In this document: positions 12,691 through 25,350 of the stretch, piece by piece
How positions within the stretch are numbered: the first letter of the stretch is position 1
Layout: each line of letters opens with the position of its first letter
Origin: Struthidea cinerea
Taxonomy: Eukaryota > Chordata > Aves > Passeriformes > Corcoracidae
NCBI GenBank assembly: GCA_013397865.1
Contig: VZTI01003778.1
Span: forward strand, 1,462,573-1,526,572
DNA length: 64,000 nt
Reading direction: 5' to 3'
Translations under genes and position numbers: made by a program
The notes under the pieces: generated by a model
The model's input: only the letters and a program-made list of their open reading frames with translations
What the model was told of the DNA's origin: nothing
Database searches by the model: none

Positions 12691-15600
12691 TTCCCAAAAT
12701 TTGTCATGAGGAGGGCTCCCTCTCTGTCAGGGAACAGGTGTTTGACATCCTGAAATGCTAGACTTTATAAAACTATGAACACTGTAAGAAAATCAGGTTC
12801 TTGGACAGAACAAAGATGATAGCTCTGTGCCAGTGAAATTGGTGGTGCTTTGAGTGGGGTAAAGGAGGCAGCAATGATGAGAACAGGTGCTGGTGTCCCT
12901 TCACCTTTGCTTTACTGCAGAGCTATCATTGCCAAAGACTGCATTCTAGCCCTATTTCAAAAGGCTGTACAACATTAACATAAAAACGTCCCCAGGCTTT
13001 CCCAAATGTTAAGCTTAAAACAATCATTATTAACAGCAGTAACAATTATATGCAGCCTGGAAGACCCCAGCCTTGCTGGAGTGGGTTACCTCCACATTCT
13101 TTCCCAGCCTCACAAGAGTTAATTTTCCTGTCTGCCAAACTGCTTAATTCAGACACTGAAGCAGAGGGAAGAGGAGGTGGAGGGAGCAGAAAACAAGGGG
13201 AGTGTAGCCAACAGGACAGCTCTATGCAGCCCCTAGAAGTGCTCTGATGCTGAATTTTGGCCCACAGCCCAATGCTGGTGAGTACCAGTGGCTTGAGCTA
13301 TATTAGATGAAATATTATTGTAAGGTTATATCCGTGTTCCTCCCTGCACTGTGTGTGTGCATTGAGTCTGGTTTTTATTTTGGTTAGGGACAAGGACACT
13401 GCATTCAACAACCCAAACCGACACTCACGATTAAAACAGTATTTCATGACAACATATGCACTGGGACATAAATATCAAGTCTATTTAGATAAAAATGAAC
13501 CAAACCAAAGGAGAGACAATGAGCTATGGAACACTTGCACACAAGGATCATGGTTCAGCCTTCCTTAACTTTACCCTGTTTGAGCCTTGTGTCAGGACAA
13601 CAGATTACTTACCTGTTGCACCTACCTTCTTTTGCCCCACTGTTTTGCTATGCAATTCAGAAAGCAGCACAGCCACAAGCTTCTCATGTCTCTGAAGAGA
13701 GAGATGGACACAAAACTCACCCTAAGGTCTGACCTCTGTAAGGGTTGTAACTCGTCTGTCAGAATAGGATGTGATAGATAACAGCCCATAATAAGGGGCA
13801 CGAAGAAGAGAGGGAATAAAATACGTCTTCCACACTGGAAAGCAAGAGAGATGAAAGGCAGAGATAAAGGATGCTCATCAAGAAACAAGGTGAAAGAGAT
13901 ACACATGTCTTGGAAGCAGAGACTGCAAAGTTTGTGAAAAACAGGAGAAAAGGAGACCCTCAGTGAGAACAGAAATAGGCCAGAAGAAAGACAACAGCCA
14001 CATGATGAACCCATTCTAACTTCAAAAAAAGAAGTATAGGAATTTGAGCTGTTACTGGAGAACCCAAAAAAGTTCAGCTGTTTACAAGGTAAGCAAATAA
14101 TCACTCTTGATGGTGGATTACAAAATGTAGTTCAACTCAACTTCTGACAATTTGAAGTTTCTACTCTTCTTCTTCCTTCTAATACTTGTTTTCTTTACTA
14201 TCTTTCTCTTCCTACCACCAGATAAATTACATTTTCCTTTTTTAATATAGAATTAAAGATCAGGTTGTAGAAAAAGAATTATCTCTTTCAATGAAATTGC
14301 CAAGGCCTTTACAACCCTTACTTTTTTCTCTTTCCCCATTAACAACTGAGTTCCAGTGTGCTCCTTTCATCCATATTAGGTGGCATTACAGATGTTTCTG
14401 CTTTAGTGTAATGGAAGTGTCAGCTTTTCCACTGATTTATAGCTGAAAAATACTTATATTACTTACAACACTACAGTTTTATACGTGACATACAACTTCT
14501 CATGGTTCCTCAGATCTCTTCAAAAAAGTGAAGTAGAGTACACTTTCCATATTGAACAAAAGGGTAATGCTAATCGATAAAAGAACACCACACAAGCAGT
14601 CATGTTTAGAGCTGAGAGAAAATTCAGGGAATTTCCAAGAAACGGGGAGGCAGAAGAGCATTGGTAATGTGATGCCCGAGCTCAGCCTTAGAGAATTGCA
14701 AGTTCCTTCCTTTTGTAGGTGTCGTGCAATTTAATGCATGTCACACTCACTTGCTGGCTTTATCTGGTGCCTTCCAGGTTTTCTCTACCAAAATTTCTCT
14801 TGCTAGGGAGCTCTGATTGCTTTAAACTCCTTCTGTTAAAATAGATGGAGCCTAAGGTGCAAAATTCTTTGGAAACATTTCCCTTTGTTGAGAAAGGTAC
14901 TAAAAAGTCTTACCTGCAAGAAAAACAAGTTACAAACTGGCAACATCAGGTTTCAGTAATAATCTCTTTCCATTCTCTAACTAATTCCTTCTAATTCTCA
15001 GAAGTTTTGCTTGTCTGAGTTTGAGATACTTCAGATATGGATCATGCAGAAGAAACTCCCAAACACAGAAGATCCGAAGCTAGTAGGCAACACAGCAAGG
15101 CTGTCAAACTTGTTAGGACAGATTCAACATTGATTCAGTGTGTACTCTGAGGAGGGCCCAAGAGCAGGCTTTCATCCAAACCTATTGAATTCTGGTTTAA
15201 TTTCACGTTTAGGCTGAGGTTTGGACATGTTAATATTTTTTTGGGAGTGATTCATCCAAAACTTTAAGTTATCCAGGAAAAAATGTGGGATTAAATTAAT
15301 CCTAGATGTTAGTATTTAAAAAGGAAAAACCATGTTTAATATGATCTGAATGGCAGTAGAAACACGAAGCCGCAGAAAAATGATACATCTACGGAACAAT
15401 AGCATAAATTACTAAGATCAGTCCATCTTAAATAACAAAACTTATTCAGAAACATTCTCCAGGAGAGGGATTCTATACTAAGCAGAACCGGCTAAGAAAG
15501 TAACTCAAATCTTGCCAGCACCAGGACAAAGCAGCAGTAAGGGGTCCTTCACCAGTCATGTACCAAATTAGCCCCCCAATCCAGCTGGGTACTCCGTAAC

Positions 15601-18600
15601 AGCTGCTTTTGGTTGCACATGCAATACAGGCAGGCGTGGAAACCCAATTCCATTTCACTCCTCTACACCCAGCCCCCAATAACCCACACAGCAAAAAAAC
15701 TGCTGCACTTTCTTGCCAAGACCCAGGACTCCGGGATTTTAATCTGGGAGGGAGGGAAGAAGAAAAAACAACACGAAGCCTGCAGCTGGTTTGGGTCTTG
15801 GGTGGGGAAAAAAATTGAGAAGTCATAAACTATTCCGTTCTTCAAGGGAAGATGGGCTCAGGAGTTTGGAAAGAAATTTCTGATTGCATTGAAAAGATTA
15901 AAATGGTGATTACAAAATAAGTTTCAGAAATGGAAAATGGTCTGGAAAAGAAGTCTCCATATCTGCATATCTAATCTGCTTTACTTCAGCTGTCTAACCA
16001 AATGGTGATTCTGCACTGTGGGTTCCTATTAGAAATATCATATGGAAAGATTGGGTGCCAAAACATTTATATCCACAGTGAAAGGCACATTAGGTGCTGA
16101 AACAATCATCAGTTTTGTTGATGTTTATAGTGCGAATATTTAAGCTGTGGTAAAGTCTTAAGTGATCATTTTTGTTATGAAAAGAAATGACAGGACATTT
16201 GTATTTTGAAAGCATCTGAGTTTATCAGATTATGATTTTTCACATATTTGTGGTCTTTCCCTAAGGCATATTGATTGTGTGTGCCTGTGCAGCTCAAGTG
16301 TTCCTATCCTGCTAGCCAAGGCGTGTATGGAAGAAGGCACTTTTATTTTCTAACTGGGCCTATGCTGCTGTATGTCATGAGCCTCTCTCTCACTCCCCAG
16401 CAGAGACTCACAAGCCACAGGACTCCGAGCTGGGAGCTGCACTTCTCCTGACCAGATGAATGACAGAAGGGAGCCTTGAAATCCACACCCTACAAGGGTT
16501 CAAGGCCATCTTGGTTTACCTTCCCACAGAGCTCTCCCCATAAGCTTTCCCGAACACTTGCTTCAATTAACTCCAATTTTCAGTGCTTTAAAAATACTTT
16601 AAAGATAAAGGTTTAGGAAAAAAACCCAAAATACCCTTCTCTGACCATACAAGAACTTGTGCAAAGCATTCAGGGAACTCAGCAAGGCAATGCAACAGAG
16701 ATGCAAAAGCATGCAATAAAGAGTTCTAAGAAGCCCTAAAGCACAAAGTCAACATCATCTTTTCCTCCATACTCTGTCCCTTCAAGAGACTGCCTGAAAT
16801 GAGGGATTGACACTTACCAGGCTCAAAATCCTGGTCCTGTAAGAGAGTAAGAAAGTTGCTGTCATATCGCCATCAGGCGTGAATGTCTGAGGGAAGGAGG
16901 GTCACCCAACAAGGGGAACCGACAAGGCAGGGCAGGCTGAGGACCATCAATACCCCTTTGCAACTTGCCTCAAATCCCTCTTCCTCTAAAAATGATATAC
17001 TACTGCTATATAGGACTTTTTGCAGAAAGATTGCTAGGCACTGCATGCTGGCGATGCACAGGGACAAAGCCCAGCTGCTGCACAGGCTTCTTGCGAAGGA
17101 ACGCAATTCCGTGAACATTTGTGTGCACACCCAGCACATCTTAAAAGCGAAGGGGTAAAACCAAGCCCATTCTTGCAACCTGTCAAGTCACACACATTCA
17201 ACGTGTGATCCAATTCCTTCTTTGGGCTTCCCCTCACTGGCCCCAAATCTTACATCTTTCCAGCCTACTGCCATAACTGCTTTGTTCCCCACTGCAAATA
17301 CACACATCAAGAGATACTTCCCAACAGAATTTTCCCAGTTTGCCCAGTATATCAGATCACCTAGTAACAAAGAGGCAGGACCTAAGCAGGACCCCACATG
17401 GACTGGGATCTGGTTTTCCGTTTCCTTGAAAAATCAGGAAGTTGCTTCTCTCCTTTGAAATTCAGCCAGTCTTATGTTGTATTCAGTCAAATGATCAACT
17501 ACTTTCTTCCAACTTAACTGATTTTGACTTCCCCTCCCCCCATTTATTTAAAGATTGGAATGAAAATATCATTTCCAAGTGTACTATTTGTTTTAACCCA
17601 AGTTCCATTTGGCCTGTTTCTTCCTCACTTAGATATCTAGTATTCAGAATTCGCAGTGGATTTACTACTTACTTCCACACAGTCCCTCTGTTTTTAAAAA
17701 ATATTGCAAAATAAGAGGGGACAAAGACACAGCTGATGAGAATGAGGGAATACAGGGGGAAGGACGTTCCATAAGGTTGAAAGCTGAAGCAGCTGGACAT
17801 ATTTCAGACAAGAAGCAAATAAAGGCAGCACACAGGAAAAAGTTATGGAGTGAGGTATGCAGAAGATGGTCACAACAGCTATTTTCCTTATCTAAATTCA
17901 AAACCAAAAGGCTTATTCAAATTTGTGAGCAACTGGAAAATGCAAAAATCCCTCAACTGAAACACCATCATTCAGTATACCACTAAAACAAGGAATTATA
18001 GGCTGCAGGAATTATTCAAATAGAGTGAGGTAGCTGGATATATACAGGTGGATATAGAGCTAGTATTGACAACTAATTTCAGAAAGTTATTCAATCACAC
18101 CCCATAAGGTTTAAGACAAATTCCAGAAAAAAACTTGATGAATCACTGTTTTTCACAATCTGTCTCAAAATTTTTACCAAAAGCAGTAATCAACTATCCT
18201 AAACTGGAACAAAAACCAAATTATTTTGATAATGGAGAAAGCAAACCAAGGCAGGACAGGAAAAAGTTTTGCTTCAGATCATAATCCTGTTGAGCCTTTG
18301 TTTATCTTGTATATCTCTACTAATGACGACATTTTTTCCGTTGCATGTCATCAAATAAAAGACTCCATGATGGAATGACACATTAAAAAACTTCACAGAC
18401 TATGAAAGAGTTGAGGAGGAAAAACCAAGCCAAATTCCCATCTAAGAAATACATCCCCCTCACCTGCAGTGAGGTGAACAGTACAGCTGGTGAAGCTGAA
18501 GATTTTGGTAGCATGGATCTTCACATCACAGTCCTGTTGATGAGAGTATATGAATGGAAAATCCCATTTCTCATGGATTATCTGTTGGAAACTGGCTGAA

Positions 18601-21600
18601 GAATGTTCAGGTTGCAAGGCACACATGCAAAGAAAATGCAGTAGGGGTCAGTTGAGAAAGTAAAATATGGAGGAAGAATTAAGCAAAGCACAGTCCTGTC
18701 ACTGAACTTCAGAATGGCCAGTTCCCCGGAACTGAGGAAACCATAAGATAACGTAATAGAAAGGAAAGATCTGGGCAGAAATTACAACTGAAAATTGAAA
18801 ATCCCAGACATGTAACTTACAAATTAGTTTAATTGCTTATGAAGACAACTACTTTGCCAATTCAAAAAGGGTTAGTGGATTCAGAGAGAAAGTAGGGGGA
18901 AAAGTAGGTTTTTCTGGTTGAAACCAAAGGGTTAAAAATGCTGCATAAAGATCTGGGATGCAGATTCTTTTTAAAATTCATTGGAAGTTTAAGGGGACGC
19001 AGGAAAGAATAAAAAAAAAAAATTAAAGACTGGAGAAAATGCTGAGACATTAAAGGTTATATCTATTTAATTTATTAAATCAGACTATGCTGGTATCTTC
19101 TCATAAAAAGTACTAAATCCTAAAGGACTTCTTTGAACCAATGCTGAAAGTTATAAATAGTAGGTTGCAAGTAAAGTCAGCAAATGCAGATAAAATAAAA
19201 TAGTATTGCTCTGGTTTCTGAATAGTGAAGTTGATTAACCAATTAAAATAGAAATGGAAAAGTTTTGATTGTTTCAAATCAAGACTGTTTTGGGAAGATG
19301 TGTTTCAACCAAAAACAAGCAGTGGGGATCAATGCCTGCGTGTTGTTTCTATCAGGTTTTCTGTCCTGATGAATACAGGCAGTTAGATCAGATCATAACC
19401 TCTCCTGGCCCTTAGTCCTCTGCAACTTGTACTTGCAGTTCTGGTTGCATGTCCCGTAAGACTCCAAAATGGATATTCCATTTAGTCATGCTTACACCTA
19501 AGACTAATCCACATTTTGTTATACTTTCTTCTCTCTTGCAACTGGCAGATGACATATTACCATTTTCCACTTTCTACTCAAACATCTCTTTACTCTTTGT
19601 ACACAGCTCTTTATTGTGTAAATAGCACTACCACATGTTTTACATCTTGTCCCTCTGGAAACGAAGATGGTGTTAGCACAGTTACAGCATCCTGCATCTC
19701 TCCTCTGCTTGTACGTGGTTCAAAGAAAAATTTGAAATGCTATTAGGAACTAACCTGGATCCAGCTTTTGAAGCTACTGTACACAGAAGCATAAGATCAA
19801 GAGTGCATTAAATCACCTTGGCAAACACTCAACACTGAGGCAAAACTAAGTATATCTAAATTGTTCTGTTTAAACCACTGTTAAGGCTTACAAAGAGAAG
19901 GGACCCCAGCTCCTGCCAGGTAACCTAGTAAAGAATAGAATTAAATTACTGTTGATCACTAACTGGTGCAAATGAACACTAAATCAGTAGACCAAAGAAA
20001 TCACCTAACTACATGTAAAGATCTGATACAGGAATGATTAAGAAGCCTGCCATCCCAGTAGCTTCAGTCCCAGAAGACAATAGCAGCATAAGCTATTTCT
20101 GTAACTCTTGGCAGTAACTCTGCTGTGATATGTTCCCCCACCAAGCAAACAATGAGGATGATGAGCAAGATGAGCAAAAAATATCTCACCCACAAGTCCA
20201 TCAGCATCTTTCAGGGCTGATATTTGCACAAGCTAGCACTGAATTTCAAGCACTGTGCATTAAAATGTGTTATTCATGGAGTGGCCTCAGCATTTCAGTT
20301 TTCCAGTTTTGCATATTAACTTTCTCTGCAGAACAGCCAGGCTCTAACATTATGTTTCATAGGGTGTGTCATTTCAGTAAGCTTGACTGATGCTCAGCAG
20401 CACCTGAGAGGCAGCCAGCTATTCTTATCCATTCACTAGACTTTAGTGGGAAGGTCATGCTATTCAAAAGACAGCTATACCACAAGAGTTACTTTTGCAG
20501 CTCAGAGAGAGGGTTTCACCCAAATCTGTACTATCCTGTTGCATAGTGCTCCTTTCCCTCACTCTAACTCACCCTGTCAGCCAATACATCGTCTGCACAC
20601 GACATTTTCAACTGGTTTAATTTGTGCCCCCACAATGAATTAGAAATGCAAATCTGAATGCTCTTGTTCCTAATTATCCTGTCAGCACCAGCAGCCAAAG
20701 AATTATGGGTTTAGGTGCTCAGATTTATACCACACTTGAAAGCAGCAAAATTGAGTGAATTGAATGAAACATCTTATGAAAGCAGCAAGTATCAACCCAT
20801 GGAAAGTACAACCAGAGCCACTGATCTACAGAATGAAGCAGAACAGTGGTCTCCAGCATGTGTCAATAAGGATATACAAGTGTCCTTCACAGGATTTACA
20901 ATGCATATATTAAGAAGCTAGAAGGATTTAACAAAATTGCTGTACTGACAACCTTTAAGCTAACTGCATATGTCTTGACATCATATATGTTATGGGAGGA
21001 TACCACCACAAAGAGGCGCATCCCAGACAACTCACGCCCATGTTTTGAATAAGATATGATTCATTTTTACTTTTGTTTTGTATTCTTACTAGGGAATAAA
21101 TAACAAAAAAAAAAAAGTCACATTTTGTTTATTCTTTTTTGGCCTTTCCAGCCAAGCATGCTCTCAGTCTGCAAACATTTAACATTTTCAGCATCAGTGC
21201 TTTACCACAGAAGACATCTGAGGGTTATCCTCTTCCCTTAACTCTAATAAATTATATAACCCAAAGGTTGATCAAAGTGCTCTCTCAGCTCAAGCAAAGT
21301 AATGAAAGAAAAGTTTAAATTAGACTCATTTAAATATCCTCAGTATTGAAAGTGTGGCTAGGCATGGCAGAGAGAGGAGGGAGTTGGTGTTTGTTGCTGA
21401 TTTTTTTTTTTTTTAAACAGACGTAATCAAATCTTTTTTTAAAGTTGCAATTAATTCCTAGCTGGGAGAGGGTATAGCACATATGGAACTCAATCCCTCT
21501 TTGAAAATCATGTGTTTGCATTCCTCCTATATGATGATTTTTACCGCACCAGAAACTTCCTAATTAATTGCAACCTACTTCACTATACTGAAACAGATGT

Positions 21601-21665
21601 AAATAAGAATTTTTTCTAGTCACTGTAATCATCCTCACTACACATGTACATAAAGGAGAGCACTA
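12691..21665. other. Unique A/T-rich non-coding DNA
   Basis: No gene or recognisable transposon is visible. The longest frame is 160 codons on the minus strand at 13622-14104. It is rich in Leu, Phe, Ser and Cys, which is what a purine-rich opposite strand produces, and resembles no family. Slightly G/C-richer patches with overlapping open frames lie near 15.5-15.8 kb and 16.4-17.4 kb. Both strands are open there and neither translation is recognisable. An A run and a T run occur near 19.0 kb and 21.4 kb. Confidence 0.7.
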
Positions 21666-22358
21666 CTGGCTTTGGGCACCTACAGACTAAATTGCATTTC
21701 ACCACAGGCTGGGGGATGAATGGGTCGAAAGCAGTCCTTCCAGCCTGGGGGTGCTGGTGGAGGAGAGGCTGGTCATGGCCCAGCAATGTGAACTTGTAGT
21801 TCAGAAAGCCAAATGTGTTCAACAGGTCAAGGGAGGTAACCCTGCCCCTCCGCTCCACTCTGCAGTGGGGACTTCCTCCTGCAGTACTGCACCCAGCTCT
21901 GGAGTTCCCAGCACAGGAAGGGCATAGACCTGTTGGAAGGCCACCAAATTGATCAGAGGAATGGAGCACCTCTCCCATGAGGGAAGACTGAGAGCCTTGG
22001 GTTTGTTCAGCCTGGAAAAGAAAGGCTTTGTGGTGACCAAATTGTGGCCTTCCAGTACCTAAAAGAAAGATTTTACACAGTTGTGTAGAGACAGGACAAG
22101 GGGGAATGGAGTCAAACTGTGACTAAGTTTAGATTAGATATAAGGAAGAAATTTTTAACTGTGAGGGTGATGAGGCTCTGGAACAGGTTTCCCAGAGAAG
22201 TTGTGAATGCTATCCCTGGGAGTGTTCAATACCATGTTGGATGGAGCTCTGAGCAGCCTGGTCTAGCAGAACATAGACCACCCTGTCCATAGTAGGGGGG
22301 TTGGAATTACATGATTTTAAGGTACCTTCCAACCCAAACCGTTCTATGATTCTATGAT
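21666..22358 (+). mobile_element. CR1 non-LTR retrotransposon copy with intact 3' terminus
   Basis: A plus-strand CR1 fragment. The 5' part matches the ORF2 segment encoding 'dLGVLVEErL' (ctgggggtgctggtggagga near 21745), then passes through the reverse-transcriptase tail with an internal deletion near 21820. The 3' part has the usual CR1 order: an aaggaagaaatttttaactg box, ctctggaacaggtttcccagag, a gttgga-type segment, then ccttccaaccc. It ends at 22342-22357 with a duplicated TTCTATGA, the characteristic CR1 terminus. Frameshifts and stops disrupt all coding parts. This is the best-preserved 3' end in the window, so it may be the youngest of the copies, but that is inference. Confidence 0.93.
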
Positions 22359-25277
22359 CTCCTGAAGAATAGCAACAGCTGCTTTTTCCCATTGAATAAA
22401 GGAGCAAAGTAAATTTCCATAATATTTCATTCATTCCTATTCTCACTCTACTCCAAGGGAAGTCAATGCTTAGGCAGAGCTCTTTGAACAGCCAACCTGA
22501 AGCAATTCTGACTTGTAACAGAAAGTGGCTCTAAGGGATGAAACATAAAAACGTGACTTGAAGAAGCCCCCCCGCCCCCGACATATTTTGCTTCAGAGTC
22601 AGGGGGATATTTTCAGAACCTGAGCATTTGGGAAAATCTGCCAAGTGACTGAGCTTGGTTTTAAGTAGAAAAAGGCTGGCAGAATCACAGGAGAGCTTAA
22701 AATATTGGAGAACTTAAAAGTGAAAAAAAGCTAAAGCAGTAAAACCCAATGAAAACAAAATATTGGAGACTGAAACATGCCCAGGAGAGGCAAACATAGC
22801 CTAATGCCTATCAACATCAGCTTGAAAGATGGTACTTATTAAGAAGAGAGCTTCATACTCAAGAGACTATTTTGGAGTAAGCCATAGAATCAGGAAGAGG
22901 GTAGCTCAGATGATGGATATTACCAGTAGAATATTCACAATAGGCTTGCTAACAAAGACCCCTGAAAATATTAAAAGACTAAAGAGAAATATGCATATTC
23001 TCTCAGTCCAGCTCTATTGTGGCATCTGATTTTTTGTTCAGAAATCAGCAGCTGTAAATTAATACATTGTCCCAACAGGACTTTCTTTGAGGTTGGAGGC
23101 TGAAGGTCTCCATAATGAAGAAGATCTGGTGTTTTAAAGCTAAGAAGCACTACTTTCATTCCATAATCACTGAAGTAGTACCCTTATCTTATGCAATATC
23201 ATAAAAAGTAAAGCATGACTTGCAATATCATAGACTTTTTTTGCAAAGCAACCCCAAAAGGAAAGAAACCTCCTGCTACACAGCCTACAGCACCTCTGAA
23301 AGGACCAATTTTAGGTTAGGAAAATTCAGTAAATGTGATTTGTATGAACATGCAATCATTAGATCACTTAAGCACTGGATCAGGATTTGGGAAACCTACA
23401 TTCAACTTTTGTCTGCAGCAGAGACTTCCTGGGACCTTGCAAACATCACATTTTTTTGGGCCTCTTTGATTGCTCATAGAAAAACATGTAAAATAATTCT
23501 TCCCCACTCTGCTAAATTTATACCAACTGTAAATTCATGCTGTAGCTGTGCCAGTCACTGACACAGCACCACACACTTGGTTGTGTCAGGCTCCACGGTG
23601 AGCATTAAAACTTGTTTTAACATCCATTGTTTAAAAAATATCTAGCTTTTTGAACCTTCATTACTTCAGGAAGAGGATGTCTGTCCTACAGTAGTTCAAT
23701 ATCTTGCGGGGGAATGTGTCTCCGTGGGTTTAGCATGTTTTAAAAGGGCAGGACTGCCAACCAAGGAAAGAGACCTTCTTTCATAACACCAAAACCACTT
23801 CACCACACAAGCTTTTTCTACTTCTCTCCCCAAAACTATTTCTGTTTCATCATATGCAAGGGATGTGTGAGAACAGGAATATAAACAAAAACTCCTTTTG
23901 GTTATACAACCATTAAATGGTGGGAAATAATTTTTTCAGTTAAATATCTTGCCTTGGCTTTTATCCAGTCCTTGTCTCACTGATTATCTTCAGGACTCTT
24001 TAGGGCTACTGCAGTACCTTAGAGTTCATATTCAAGATGTCACCTTCTCACAATGCAATCAGCTCTCACTTTCGACTGCCAGCACATCTCATTCCTCATC
24101 GTCTGTGTCAGGGGCTGTATGAGCCTCACAGCAGTGTCTTCAAAAAAAAGCAACAACAAAAAACCCCACACCATATTTAAGAATATCCAACTGTTTCACA
24201 TCTGCAGTGTACTCAGCCAGATTTAAAATGTGTTCTGAGTAAGTGATGGAAACAGGTCAGTGCAAGTACTTGGCAACAACAACAGACGTGGCAGTGTCCC
24301 ACATTTTATTTCAAAAGCTAGCACAAAGCCTCTGTAGTGGAGAAAAAAACATAAAATCATCACCAAGGACAAGGTGATTTGCTCCAGATAGACATTGAGC
24401 AAGCCTGTTTTGATGTTCAGCCTTAGAAACCTTTCATTATGTAAACACGCCTCCCCAGAGGTAGGATGCATATTTCTTCATTCATTTGATGATCAAAAGG
24501 TCAAATATACTTTAATTTCCTCAAGTGACATTAAAACTAATGTCCTTTCATTAGCATTTTGAGCTGCTGTTGCTGAAGTCAAGCATTTTAACAGCACAGT
24601 TACTCCTCTCTTCCCAACCCATTTTCTCCTAGGATGCCCCCAAAAAATTACATCTAGAAAAGTTAGTCTATGTGATTAACTTGTACTTGGAAGGAACTTA
24701 TTTTTCACACATAACTAACAAGACACCTAAACTATTTTTCACACATAAAACTCATTCATCTTGTTTAAGCACTCAGAACAGAGAGCAAAACCAGATAGAG
24801 ACATTTTGCTTTTGGAAGCAGCCTTAACAATGTATAACTTCATGGTAGTAGGGGGATATGGTTTCAATTCTAACCTGGATCAGACTCTAAATATTCTGAC
24901 ATGTATCAAGCAGAATTGCCAAAACATATTCTTCCCTTTCAAAACATTCCATTGGCTCTAGCCTCATTAGGTGGTTTAAATGCTATTTCATTTTAAAAAA
25001 ATTAAAAATACACTGTTAAAAGGTTATATTGAAATAGAGAAATTATGTGGAACCATGGCACTTTATTTATTCTACTTTTGCAGTCTTTGGGGTACCCTAG
25101 TGTTAGCTATCAGATTAAATTTAGGCATTGTCCAAATGAATAGCCTTTACACTTACTAGGTCCATTTCTACCAGTTATTCTGGAATGACTAAAATTAAAA
25201 CCATTGTTTCTCTCTTATGTAGCATGTTAAGAACCTTGCTATAAGCACAACTATGAGAAACACTTCAAGAACAAAAG
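22359..25277. other. Unique non-coding DNA between two CR1 copies
   Basis: No gene is recognisable. The only identifiable element is the MIR-like relic at about 23355-23500. A cytosine-rich run at 22567-22579 (C7, G, C5) is a short sequence oddity. The remaining sequence is unique and A/T-rich. Confidence 0.65.
23355..23500 (+). mobile_element. MIR-like CORE-SINE relic, sense orientation
   Basis: The block matches the order of words in a tRNA-derived MIR SINE: 'gatcacttaagcactgg', 'caggatttgggaaacctaca', 'ttcaactttt', 'ctgcagcagagacttcctg', 'ggaccttgcaaacatcaca', 'ttgggcctc' and 'aacatgtaaaataa'. In MIR these correspond to the A-box side, the ggttc-type B-box side, tgtgaccttgggcaagtcac, ctgggcctcag and ctgtaaaatg. 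The match is by eye and the copy is very diverged. MIR-type SINEs are ancient in amniotes and survive as relics in bird genomes. An open frame across it (23220-23561) is therefore probably not coding. Confidence 0.6.
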
Positions 25278-25350
25278 CTGGCTCTGCTTCAGAGTAGGAT
25301 TGGACCAGGTGACTTTCAGAGATCCTTTTCAACCTAAATTGCTCTACAAC
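25278..25350 (+). mobile_element. CR1 3'-tail scrap
   Basis: The sequence 'ggattggaccaggtgacttt' followed by 'cagagatccttttcaaccta' parallels the CR1 3' end (gttggactagatgacctc, then agaggtcccttccaacctaa). The terminal octamer is degraded to ttgctctacaac. Only about 70 bases are recognisable, so this is an extremely truncated or eroded CR1 insertion. Confidence 0.6.

Noticed and set aside
12351..12761. 136-codon plus-strand frame over the first CR1
   Set aside because: It is antisense to the CR1 ORF2 remnant on the minus strand, which explains the sequence.
13622..14104. 160-codon minus-strand frame, the longest outside simple repeats
   Set aside because: It is Leu/Phe/Ser/Cys-rich from a purine-rich opposite strand, has no recognisable domain, and its length is near the chance limit.
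23220..23561. 113-codon plus-strand frame
   Set aside because: Most of it lies over the MIR-like SINE relic.
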